From NCBI RefSeq assembly GCF_006517275.1, contig NZ_CP041191.1, positions 4,893,001 to 4,957,000 on the forward strand: a stretch of DNA of 64,000 nt, written 5' to 3'. A program made the position numbers and the translations under genes. The stretch comes from Labrenzia sp. PHM005. GTDB taxonomy: Bacteria > Pseudomonadota > Alphaproteobacteria > Rhizobiales > Stappiaceae. Positions within the stretch are counted from its first letter, which is position 1. Every line of letters starts with the position of its first letter. This document shows, piece after piece, positions 48,560-57,594 of this stretch. A model generated the notes under the pieces. That model saw only the letters and a program-made list of their open reading frames with translations. It was not told where the DNA came from and ran no database searches.

Positions 48560-51205
48560 ATGCAATCCAAAACGGCGCCCGCCATCCGCCTGGAAGACTA
48601 TCAGCCGCCGGCCTACCGCATCGAAACCGTTGATCTCGATATCCGTCTTGATCCCAAGGCCACGATCGTCGCCGCAGAGCTGTCGGTCGTCCGGCAGCCG
48701 GACACAGCCGGCCATGTGCCGCTGGTGCTGGATGGCGACAATTTGAAATTGCTGTCGCTTGAGCAGAACGGCAAAACCGTTCCGGAAGACCACTACAAAA
48801 CATCAAAAACGGCTTTGGAACTGGCCGCGCCGGAGGAAGATCGTTTCACACTGACGATCACCACAGAAGTCAACCCGGACGCCAACACCCAGCTGATGGG
48901 GCTTTACCGTTCGTCTGGAACCTATTGCACCCAATGCGAAGCTGATGGGTTCCGCCGGATCACTTACTTTCCGGACCGCCCGGATGTTCTGTCGGTCTAC
49001 ACCGTGCGCCTGGAAGCGCCTAAGACCAGCTGCCCGGTTCTGCTCGCCAACGGCAATTTGAAAGAAACCGGTGAAATCGCCGGGACCGGCAACCATTTTG
49101 CCATTTGGCACGATCCGCACCCCAAACCGGCTTACTTGTTTGCGCTGGTCGCTGGGGATCTCGCTAAAGTTCCCGACAGCTTTATAACGGCCTCAGGAAA
49201 CGCCGTTGAACTGAACATTTATGTCGAACACGGCAAGGAAGATCTCTGCGATTGGGCGATGGATTCTCTCAAACGGTCCATGCGCTGGGATGAAGACGCC
49301 TTCGGGCGCGAATATGACCTTGATGTCTTCAACATCGTTGCCGTCTCGGACTTCAACATGGGCGCGATGGAGAACAAGGGCCTTAACATCTTCAACGACA
49401 AATATGTGCTGGCGGACCCGGAAACGGCAACAGATCAGGACTATGCCAACATCGAAGCGGTGATCGCCCACGAATATTTCCACAATTGGACGGGCAACCG
49501 CATCACCTGCCGGGACTGGTTCCAGCTGTGCCTGAAGGAAGGCCTGACCGTCTTTCGGGACCAGGAGTTTTCAGCGGACATGCGCTCGCGACCTGTAAAG
49601 CGCATTTCCGATGTCAAACTTTTGAAAATGCACCAGTTTCCGGAAGACGCCGGGCCGCTCGCCCACCCTGTGAGGCCGCGCGCCTATCAGGAGATCAACA
49701 ACTTCTACACGGCAACCGTCTATGAAAAAGGCGCGGAAATCATCCGCATGCTGAAGACCTATCTTGGAGCAGAAGATTTCCGGTCCGGTCTTGATCTTTA
49801 TTTTGACCGCCATGATGGCGAAGCGACAACAATAGAAGCGTTTCTCACCTGCTTTGAAGACGCCACAGGGACCGATCTCGACCAGTTCTCTCTCTGGTAC
49901 GAACAGGCCGGCACACCTTTGGTCACGGCTGACACCAAATACGATCCGGACCAGCAAACCCTCACCGTGTCGCTCTCTCAGGAAATCCCGCCTCTTCCCG
50001 GCCAGAAGACAGCAAGGCCATCTGTCGTTCCGCTGCGCTTTGGACTGATCGGCGCCAATGGCCAGGATCTTGAGATTTCCGAGTGCGACGGCGCCGACGT
50101 ATCTGGCGGTGTGTTGGTGCTCAACAAGGCGCGCCAGAAAGTCACTTTCAAGCAGATCCCGGACGCCCCGGTTCTGTCGCTCCTCAGAGACTTTTCAGCG
50201 CCTGTCCGCCTGACCCAGACCCTACCCTCAGAGGATCTGGTGTTCCTCGCCCGTCATGACACCGATCCCTACAATCGCTGGCAGGCAGTCCAGACCCTCG
50301 CGACACAAACTCTGATTGCCCGCACAGAAGCCGTGCAGCAGGGCACCAGCCATACAGACACAGACAGCTTGATCGATGTTTTGCGGAGCATTGTGGACGA
50401 CCAGCAACTGGATCCTGCGCTGAAAGCCCAGGCTCTAACCCTGCCGACGGAAGCCGACATTGCTCAGGAGATTGGTAAAAACGTTGACCCGGACGCCATT
50501 CATAAGGCGCGCAACAACTTGCGCTCCGATATTGGGAGCGGCTTGAGCCAACATTTCCGAATGATCGCGGAAGAATTTTCTGCAATGGGTAAGTTCACCC
50601 CGGACGCCGAATCTGCCGGAAAACGCGCCCTCTCTAACCGGGCATTGCATTATTATGCGCTGTCTGGTGATCCATCCGCCAGCGCATTGGTCTCAGACCG
50701 GTTTGCGGCCGCCAATAACATGACCGACCGGCTGGCCGCTCTCACCATCCTGGTGCATGAGGCGATGAATGGCTCTGCCGAGGCTTTGGCGGCCTTTCGC
50801 GACAGGCACCAATCCAGTGCATTGGCGATGGACAAGTGGTTCATGACCCAGGCCACGGCGCCGCAAGACGAAACGCTGGATGCGATTTCCGAGTTGATGG
50901 CTAATCCGCTTTATGACGCGACCAACCCCAACCGGGTGCGCGCTGTCTTACATTCATTTGCCACCGGAAACCCGACCCAATTTGCCCGCCCTGATGGCAA
51001 AGGTTTTGAGCTCATTGCCGAATCAGTTCTTGAAATCGACAAGCGAAACCCGCAGGTCGCCTCCCGACTTTTGACAAGTTTCCGCTCTTGGAGGGCTTTG
51101 GAGAAACACCGGTCTGCCCTTGCAGAATCTGCGCTCCTGAGGATTTCATCAAGCGAAGAACTGTCGAGAGACTGCCGCGACATTGTCGACAGGACCCTGC
51201 AATAA
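48560..51205 (+). CDS. pepN: Aminopeptidase N (M1 family)
   Basis: The 881-residue zinc aminopeptidase removes N-terminal residues from peptides in the cytoplasm. The substrate-anchoring motif GAMENKGLNIFN is near residue 275 and the zinc site HEYFHNWTGNRI (HExxH-x18-E with the Glu in LKEGLTVF) near 310. The C-terminal PepN-specific helical domain ends with DRTLQ. The ATG at 48560 follows GGGGAGA; a longer frame from 48497 lacks this site. Length matches E. coli PepN (about 870). Likely a monocistronic housekeeping gene. Confidence 0.96.
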   Translation: MQSKTAPAIRLEDYQPPAYRIETVDLDIRLDPKATIVAAELSVVRQPDTAGHVPLVLDGDNLKLLSLEQNGKTVPEDHYKTSKTALELAAPEEDRFTLTITTEVNPDANTQLMGLYRSSGTYCTQCEADGFRRITYFPDRPDVLSVYTVRLEAPKTSCPVLLANGNLKETGEIAGTGNHFAIWHDPHPKPAYLFALVAGDLAKVPDSFITASGNAVELNIYVEHGKEDLCDWAMDSLKRSMRWDEDAFGREYDLDVFNIVAVSDFNMGAMENKGLNIFNDKYVLADPETATDQDYANIEAVIAHEYFHNWTGNRITCRDWFQLCLKEGLTVFRDQEFSADMRSRPVKRISDVKLLKMHQFPEDAGPLAHPVRPRAYQEINNFYTATVYEKGAEIIRMLKTYLGAEDFRSGLDLYFDRHDGEATTIEAFLTCFEDATGTDLDQFSLWYEQAGTPLVTADTKYDPDQQTLTVSLSQEIPPLPGQKTARPSVVPLRFGLIGANGQDLEISECDGADVSGGVLVLNKARQKVTFKQIPDAPVLSLLRDFSAPVRLTQTLPSEDLVFLARHDTDPYNRWQAVQTLATQTLIARTEAVQQGTSHTDTDSLIDVLRSIVDDQQLDPALKAQALTLPTEADIAQEIGKNVDPDAIHKARNNLRSDIGSGLSQHFRMIAEEFSAMGKFTPDAESAGKRALSNRALHYYALSGDPSASALVSDRFAAANNMTDRLAALTILVHEAMNGSAEALAAFRDRHQSSALAMDKWFMTQATAPQDETLDAISELMANPLYDATNPNRVRAVLHSFATGNPTQFARPDGKGFELIAESVLEIDKRNPQVASRLLTSFRSWRALEKHRSALAESALLRISSSEELSRDCRDIVDRTLQ

Positions 51206-51362
51206 ACTTCAATACTGAAAAGTGTTAATGTAGCCGCTCGTATAAGACGGCTTTGTTAACCATTTTCTTCTTGGCCGACTCTAGACAAATACTGGCGTAT
51301 TGATTCAAATGGAAGTGATTCGGGGCCTTGCTCCGGACCGGCGGTATTGAGGCACACTTCCA

Positions 51363-53738
51363 ATGTCAAGAGCACTGGCTGGCTCCACTTCAGAGCGGAG
51401 CGGCACTAAGGATTCAGGAAGCAAAACAGAGGCAGGCGCACAAAAAGCGGCTTGGCCGGACCTGTTGAGTGCGGCCCGCTTCCAGCTCGAACGCTCCGAC
51501 GGCTTGATGCGCCGCCTCATCCCTGCTCTGGCAATCTTCTTTCTCCTAATTCTAGCCGCTTACCGCATCGCCGAATTGGCGGCTGATTACACCGACACCC
51601 GCATAGAAGCCGAAACAACGCTCGAACTGATGGCGTCGGTAACCGCAGCACCTCTCAATGCAGCCAGCACGGAGATGCCGGAGGCGGGTTATCAAACCAC
51701 CTTAAAGCGCGTACTGGCTGACAGCTTACCGGCAGGCGCGACCAGCAGTGGCCGGACATTTCTTATTTCGGGCGCTGACGGCAAAATCGCGGCATCTGCC
51801 CCCTTACAACCATCACTGGAAGGCCGCCCTCTTACGGACCTGCTAGGCCCATCCCAACCGCTGACCGTCTTTGGCGCCCGCGCGGGAGTTTTGTCCATTC
51901 CGATCGATCTGGATGGCCGGGACGACGCGGAACAAGTTTTAGCAACCGTGCGCCACCTGGATGGCCAGTTGGGCATGATCGCCGCGCTTCAGCCGGAAGC
52001 TGCCGTGTTTGCCAAATGGCGCAGCGCGCTCTCTGCCAATGTGACCATGTTCGTTGGCACATCGCTGGTGCTTCTCGCGGTCATCTACGGCTTCTTCAGC
52101 CAGGCAACCCGAGCCGAACAAGCGGATGAGCATTACGCCGCAACGCGCGCCCGTATTGACACCGCACTGACCCATGGCCGCTGCGGCCTATTTGACTGGG
52201 ATCTGTCCCGCGGCCGGATCTTCTGGTCGTCTTCGCTGTATGAGTTGCTTGGCCGCGAACCCAAAGACGATATCCTCAGCTTTGCGGATGTCGCAGACAT
52301 CACCCACCCGGACGACATCGACCTCTTGGGCCTTGCCGAACATCTTCTGGAAAGCGGCGAAACCCTGGTCGATGAAACTTTCCGCATGCGCCATGCCGAC
52401 GGCAGCTGGATCTGGCTGCGCGCCCGCGGCGAAATCCAGCCGGAACCCGGCCGCGCCGAACCTCATCTGATCGGCATCTGCATCGACATCACGGAACAGC
52501 ATCAACTGGCCGAACAAAGCCAGATGGCGGACCTGCGCCTGCGCGATGCGATCGAAACGATCTCCGAGGCTTTCGTGCTTTGGAACGCCAGCAACGAGCT
52601 GGTGATTTGCAACTCCAACTATCAGGCCTTGCACAATCTACCCGCCCATGCAGTCAAGCCGGGCACGCCCTATAAGACCGTCATGGCATCGGCCGAAAAC
52701 GGCGCAGTTTCTCCGCAGCCGGTTCAAACCAGCCAGCGCCCAGGCGGCCCGGAAGGCGCTTATGAAGCCCAATTGGAAGATGGCCGCTGGCTGCAGATCT
52801 CGGAACGCCGGACCAAAGACGGCGGTTTCGTCTCGGTCGGCACGGACATTACCGCACTCAAAAAACACGAGGAGCGGCTGACAGATTCCGAAAAACGCCT
52901 GAAAGCCTCCGTTGCCGATTTGCAGCGCTCCCGGAAAACGCTGGAAACGCAGACACAGCAGCTGTCAGAAATGGCGGAGAAATACCAGGAAGAAAAGACC
53001 CGCGCGGAAGCCGCCAACCAGGCAAAATCTGAGTTCCTCGCCAATATCTCCCACGAGCTGCGCACACCGCTCAATGCCATCATTGGCTTCTCCGACATCA
53101 TGACGCAGGAGATGTTTGGACCGGTTGGAACCGATCGTTACGCCGATTACTGCAAGGATATCTATTCCTCCGGCACCTATTTGCTCAATGTGATCAACGA
53201 CATTCTTGACATGTCGAAAATCGAAGCCGGCCGCATGCAAATCGAAACGGAGGTCGTGAACGCCTTCGAAGCGACCCTGGATGCGGCCCGGATCGTCACC
53301 GGGGCCGCGACCGAAAAGAACATCACTGTCATCACCGATGTCGCCGAAGACCTTCATGTCGATGCAGACAAGCGCGCCCTGAAACAGGTGCTGTTGAACC
53401 TCCTGGCCAATGCCGTGAAATTCACGCCGGACAATGGCACCGTCAGCCTGAAAGTCCGGCCACGTGGCGATAAGCTGCGCTTCGAAGTCACCGATACCGG
53501 CATTGGCATTTCCGAGCGCGATATCGAACGGCTGGCACAGCCGTTTGTGCAGGTGGAAAACCAGTTTACGAAAACCCACCAGGGCTCCGGACTTGGCCTC
53601 GCCATTGCCCGCTCACTGGTGGAAATGCACGGCGGCAAACTGAACATTCAGTCCGAGGTCAAAAAAGGCACCGTCGTCAGCTTCTCCCTGCCCCTGGTGG
53701 ACGAGGACAGCTGCGAAGCAACTGCCCAATCCGCCTGA
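51363..53738 (+). CDS. PAS-domain membrane histidine kinase
   Basis: The 791-residue kinase has an N-terminal helix (~50-72), an extracytoplasmic region to about 215, a second helix (~220-242), then a PAS domain (WDLSRGRIFWSSSLYELLGR with PAC), a second degenerate PAS (LWNASNELVICNSNYQALHN), a coiled coil, and the kinase core. The H-box is SEFLANISHELRTPLNAIIG; ATP-binding motifs are LLNLLANAVKFTPD, VTDTGIGIS and GSGLGLAIA. The sequence after the H-box (FSDIMTQEMFGPVG) is typical of the alphaproteobacterial PleC/DivJ/PdhS-like group. No receiver domain or partner response regulator is adjacent, so it is an orphan kinase. Confidence 0.92.
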   Translation: MSRALAGSTSERSGTKDSGSKTEAGAQKAAWPDLLSAARFQLERSDGLMRRLIPALAIFFLLILAAYRIAELAADYTDTRIEAETTLELMASVTAAPLNAASTEMPEAGYQTTLKRVLADSLPAGATSSGRTFLISGADGKIAASAPLQPSLEGRPLTDLLGPSQPLTVFGARAGVLSIPIDLDGRDDAEQVLATVRHLDGQLGMIAALQPEAAVFAKWRSALSANVTMFVGTSLVLLAVIYGFFSQATRAEQADEHYAATRARIDTALTHGRCGLFDWDLSRGRIFWSSSLYELLGREPKDDILSFADVADITHPDDIDLLGLAEHLLESGETLVDETFRMRHADGSWIWLRARGEIQPEPGRAEPHLIGICIDITEQHQLAEQSQMADLRLRDAIETISEAFVLWNASNELVICNSNYQALHNLPAHAVKPGTPYKTVMASAENGAVSPQPVQTSQRPGGPEGAYEAQLEDGRWLQISERRTKDGGFVSVGTDITALKKHEERLTDSEKRLKASVADLQRSRKTLETQTQQLSEMAEKYQEEKTRAEAANQAKSEFLANISHELRTPLNAIIGFSDIMTQEMFGPVGTDRYADYCKDIYSSGTYLLNVINDILDMSKIEAGRMQIETEVVNAFEATLDAARIVTGAATEKNITVITDVAEDLHVDADKRALKQVLLNLLANAVKFTPDNGTVSLKVRPRGDKLRFEVTDTGIGISERDIERLAQPFVQVENQFTKTHQGSGLGLAIARSLVEMHGGKLNIQSEVKKGTVVSFSLPLVDEDSCEATAQSA

Positions 53739-54053
53739 CCCCATAAATTTGCAAATTGTCTATGACGCTCAGGCTCCATGCGCAATTGGGTGTGCTTTTG
53801 CCGTCCGCAATCCTGCCATACAAAAAATATTTCGTAAGGCGTTTTCTTTTCGCAGCTAAATTGTTTTACCAATGAGATCAACAACGAACTAAGATAAAAT
53901 AAGTTTTTACTCCAAACAAAACACGCAAAACAAATTTCCTACGCTACACATACAACAATTTCAAAATTTTTATTTACCCATCATTCACTGATTCCCCAGA
54001 CTATTCTTTTCCATATTCGCCTTTTCCGATAATTACTCTAGGTAAGCATTGCA
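53739..54053. other. AT-rich promoter region of the chemoreceptor gene
   Basis: The 315 bases upstream of the chemoreceptor are far more AT-rich than the flanking genes, especially 53820-54040. They hold no gene. Near the 3' end TTCCGATAA (54020-54030) resembles a sigma-28 -10 element, but no matching TAAA -35 box lies at the right distance. Confidence 0.5.
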
Positions 54054-56498
54054 ATGCTTGTTATGAAATTCTTCAAAAATCTAAACTTCACTTATAAAGT
54101 TTGCGGAGGCTTTGCTGCGATCCTTCTGTTAACTGCTGTTGTTGGCGGGATGGCAACCTTGGCTATTCTTGGGTTATCCGAACGAACACAAGTGTCGGAT
54201 CAAGCCTCAGCTGCCATGGCCGGGTTAAGCAGAGTCTCCAGCACCCGGGAAACCTACCTCAACGCTCCGACCGAGCAAAGCGCATCACTTGCCAAGGACA
54301 GTTTGCAGAGCCTGCAAGCCCTGCTGAAACCGCTGCGCGGTGCCGTCACTCCAGGATCAGATGAGGCAAACAAGCTCAATACAGCGATCCAGAAGGTCGG
54401 TGTTTTCAAAATTACATTACAGAAGTTGACCGCCGCGATGAGTGCGCAACGATCCGCTCTTGAAACCGTCATGGTCTCCAGTGGACAGCTGGCCAATCTG
54501 ACCCAAGTGATCAGCGACCGCGTCGCCAAGGAACAGCAATCTGCCGAGTCGGCGGCGGAGGCTGCCAAAACAACCCAGGACGCCGCCCGGGTCTACGGAA
54601 GCGCCGCAGCTGCCATGCAAGCAGAAGCGCTCCGGCTTGCTCCTCGATTTGGCATTGGAGGCAAATACAAAAAGAAGGAGCTGACCGATGCAGTCATGGC
54701 CGAAATCAACGAGAGCCTAACCAAGCTGGTTGCAGCATCCAATGAACTTCAAACTGCAAACTTGTCGACGCTGAAGCCAGAAGACACAAAACTTCTGGCG
54801 GACCATGCGAAGGCTCTGACCGCGGCTCTTCCGGACCTTCTTGGAGAGACCAACCTTTTCAATAAGGCCAACAAAAAGAAGACCGTAGCCGATCTGATCG
54901 AGCACTTGAAAACCAACAGCTTGAGTGCCCGAATTGCCATTTATGAAACCTTTGGCGAAGAACTGGAAAAAGCAACACAGAACCAGACTCGTTTGGCGGC
55001 TCTGGCAGGCATCAGCCGGAACGCGATTGGCTTGGCCCAATCTGCCACATTAACCCGCGCCGGCACCGTTGAATATGCAACCGGCCTTGGCACGGCAAAT
55101 GCGGATGCAATTCGGGCCATATCTAATAAACTTCAGCTGATTTCTGCCGATTTGGGAAAAGCTCACCTTACCATTCCAGAAGTCGCTGACAGTCTTGCAT
55201 CCATCCAATCGGCAACAGCGGATTTTTCGAAGGCTTTCGAAAAAATCGTTACTGCAAAGACGGAACGGGATGCCTTGCTGGCGCAGATGCAAGAGTTGTC
55301 GGGTGAAGTTGCCAAGGACATCACAGCAGTTGCTGCGAGCCAATCAGACCTGACCCGATCTGCCAGCCAGAATGCTTTATTCCAGATTGGCGTCACGCTT
55401 GCCATCGCAATTGGTGCCGGCATTGTCCTGGCCTATTTCCTCAGCTTGGCTACCACACGGCCGATCCGGTCCTTGACCCTGGTCATGTCTCGCCTTGCCG
55501 GTGGCGAACGTGACATGGATATCCCGAACACGGACAGACAGGATGAAATCGGCGCCATGAGCCGCACGGTGGAAGTCTTCAAAACAAACGCACGAGAACG
55601 GGCCCGCCTTCGTGAGCAGCAAGAAACCGAGGCAGAAGCCCGACAAGCCCGCCAACGCCAAATCGACAGTCTCATCAATGGCTTTAGGGCAACTGCAAAA
55701 GACCTTTTGGGATCGGTTGGCTCAACAGCCGAAACGCTGGATGCCACGGCTCGGGACTTGACCGGAATTGCCCGGAACAGCGCAGCGAGGGCCGAGGCCA
55801 CATTGGCCGCCTCGGGGGACGCTGCCCAAAACGTACAAACCGTCGCCTCGGCTGCGGAAGAATTGGCCGCCTCCATCGGCGAAATCAGTTCCCAGGTCGC
55901 CCGCACAACCGAAGTGGTTGGCCGCGCCACGGACGGCACCCGAACCACGAACCAGAAGGTTGAAGGCCTGTCTGCCTCCGCCTCCAAGATCGGCGAAGTG
56001 GTCACCCTCATCCAGGCAATTGCCGAGCAAACCAATCTGCTCGCCCTCAATGCAACCATCGAAGCCGCACGGGCGGGTGAAGCTGGCAAGGGGTTCGCGG
56101 TGGTCGCTGCCGAAGTCAAGGAACTGGCGACACAGACCTCAAAGGCGACCGAAGAGATTTCTTCCCAAATCGCAGCGATCCAGGTGGCGACGCAGGAATC
56201 AGCGGAGGCGATCGGCGCCATCACTGAAACCATGGATGAGGTGAACAGCTACACCAACGCCATCGCAATCGCAGTCGAACAACAGGGTGCGGCGACTTCA
56301 GAAATCTCCCGGAACATTCAACAAACGTCGGAGGGAACCCATGTGGTGACCAGCAATGTTACGGAGCTGAACGACGCAGTCACGCAGACCAACTCCTCAG
56401 CCGACCGGGTTGTTACCGCATCTAATGATCTCAATGCCAAAACTGACGCTCTTCAGACAGCCGTCGACCGTTTCCTGGAAGATGTTGCTGCGGCATAA
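54054..56498 (+). CDS. Methyl-accepting chemotaxis protein
   Basis: The 814-residue receptor has helices near 17-42 and 440-462, a large extracytoplasmic sensor domain between them (~395 residues, mostly helical), a HAMP domain ([20 protein letters not shown]) and a C-terminal signalling domain. The hairpin tip reads [20 protein letters not shown] followed by [17 protein letters not shown], the invariant MCP signature. Methylation helices flank it. There is no CheR-tethering pentapeptide at the C-terminus. The sensor family is not recognised. Start is uncertain between 54054 and 54063. A strong terminator follows. Confidence 0.95.
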   Translation: MLVMKFFKNLNFTYKVCGGFAAILLLTAVVGGMATLAILGLSERTQVSDQASAAMAGLSRVSSTRETYLNAPTEQSASLAKDSLQSLQALLKPLRGAVTPGSDEANKLNTAIQKVGVFKITLQKLTAAMSAQRSALETVMVSSGQLANLTQVISDRVAKEQQSAESAAEAAKTTQDAARVYGSAAAAMQAEALRLAPRFGIGGKYKKKELTDAVMAEINESLTKLVAASNELQTANLSTLKPEDTKLLADHAKALTAALPDLLGETNLFNKANKKKTVADLIEHLKTNSLSARIAIYETFGEELEKATQNQTRLAALAGISRNAIGLAQSATLTRAGTVEYATGLGTANADAIRAISNKLQLISADLGKAHLTIPEVADSLASIQSATADFSKAFEKIVTAKTERDALLAQMQELSGEVAKDITAVAASQSDLTRSASQNALFQIGVTLAIAIGAGIVLAYFLSLATTRPIRSLTLVMSRLAGGERDMDIPNTDRQDEIGAMSRTVEVFKTNARERARLREQQETEAEARQARQRQIDSLINGFRATAKDLLGSVGSTAETLDATARDLTGIARNSAARAEATLAASGDAAQNVQTVASAAEELAASIGEISSQVARTTEVVGRATDGTRTTNQKVEGLSASASKIGEVVTLIQAIAEQTNLLALNATIEAARAGEAGKGFAVVAAEVKELATQTSKATEEISSQIAAIQVATQESAEAIGAITETMDEVNSYTNAIAIAVEQQGAATSEISRNIQQTSEGTHVVTSNVTELNDAVTQTNSSADRVVTASNDLNAKTDALQTAVDRFLEDVAAA

Positions 56499-56523
56499 CA
56501 CGGCATTGCACTGCGCACTAAAA

Positions 56524-56558
56524 GGGCATCCGCTTCATAGCGGATGCCCTGTTCTTTT
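56524..56558 (+). terminator. Rho-independent terminator after the chemoreceptor gene
   Basis: A perfect 11-bp stem GGGCATCCGCT/AGCGGATGCCC (56524-56534 with 56539-56549) with a TCAT loop is followed by TGTTCTTTT. Confidence 0.92.
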
Positions 56559-56592
56559 GCTGTGTACCACTATGTGCGATTTACGCGTGATT

Positions 56593-57471
56593 TTAGGCAA
56601 CCAAGTCTACAAGAATTTCCCGGGCACGGGTCCAGAGTAGGGAACCGCCCTCGTCTTCAAAGAAGTACCGGGTGGCGTTTTGAAGCCGGGTTTCCAAGAA
56701 GGCACCACCGTCCGGCGAGTGCACCGGGCTGACATCCTGGCCGCCATACCAGAGGCTGACCGGGCATGAGATACCCCCCCATTCAAACGTCCAGGGTGCC
56801 ATGGCGGCTACGGTGTCCAGCGCATAACCTTTCGGGCCTTGCTGAAAACCGGCTTTGAGGCCCCGCCTGAAAGCCGACAGGAACGGTTCGGCGCTATAGA
56901 ACGCCTTATCCAGATCCGAACTTGTCGATACGATGAACTCCAGAAAGCTCTCAGGTTCGGCGAAACTTTCCAGCATCGCGATCAATCCGGTCGGATCGGC
57001 TTCGGCTTGCTCGACCATCTGGCGGAGCTGGTCAGGCAGTCCGGACAAGAATTCCGGCTGGCAGAGTTCATCCTGCCCGGAGACAATTGCCAGTTTGCTC
57101 ACCGGACCCATCGCGGCAAGCGCCAGGGCAAAGGGCACACCTTGGGACACCGCCGCAACCGGGATCTTTGCCGGGCTCAACCGGGTGATCAGTTCAGAAA
57201 AATCGCCGGCAACGGACAGCAAGGTCTTGTCCGGATCGAAGTCAGAACGTCCAAGACCGGGCCGGTCCGGTGCGATCAGACGGATGTTCAATTTCTCTAA
57301 TGCATCCAAGCCAAAGGCAAATTCACCCGACGTCCCGGCGCCAGATATATAGAGAACCGGTTGTCCGGCCTCCGGGCCCCATTCGGACCAAGCCAGAGTG
57401 CGGCTATCTTGAAGAGTCATTTCAGCTATGCGGTCCGGCTGGCGGACGGCTTCGAGAGAGAGGGAATTCAT
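56593..57471 (-). CDS. Alpha/beta hydrolase
   Basis: The 292-residue protein has an alpha/beta hydrolase layout: LYISGAGTSGEFAFGLDALE (oxyanion region), RLIAPDRPGLGRSDFDPDKT, nucleophile elbow VSQGVPFALALAAM (Ser near 109), Asp in WYGGQDVSPVHSPDG and His expected in this HSPDG region. The substrate is unknown. The ATG follows GGAG. It faces the chemoreceptor terminator and has 123 bases to glnE downstream of its promoter side. Confidence 0.82.
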   Translation of the reverse strand: MNSLSLEAVRQPDRIAEMTLQDSRTLAWSEWGPEAGQPVLYISGAGTSGEFAFGLDALEKLNIRLIAPDRPGLGRSDFDPDKTLLSVAGDFSELITRLSPAKIPVAAVSQGVPFALALAAMGPVSKLAIVSGQDELCQPEFLSGLPDQLRQMVEQAEADPTGLIAMLESFAEPESFLEFIVSTSSDLDKAFYSAEPFLSAFRRGLKAGFQQGPKGYALDTVAAMAPWTFEWGGISCPVSLWYGGQDVSPVHSPDGGAFLETRLQNATRYFFEDEGGSLLWTRAREILVDLVA

Positions 57472-57594
57472 TGTAAATCTCCGGGCAACGGAAAAGGTTC
57501 ACTCGCTAGGAGTGATCAAAATCAATATTCAGGCCGCCGGCGCGGTGTGCTTCTACACCACTTTTCGATTCACTTCACCTGGAATAGTTATTTT

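Noticed and set aside
54005..54035. Sigma-28-like promoter before the chemoreceptor gene
   Set aside because: CCGATAA matches the -10 element, but no TAAA box is found about 15 bases upstream.
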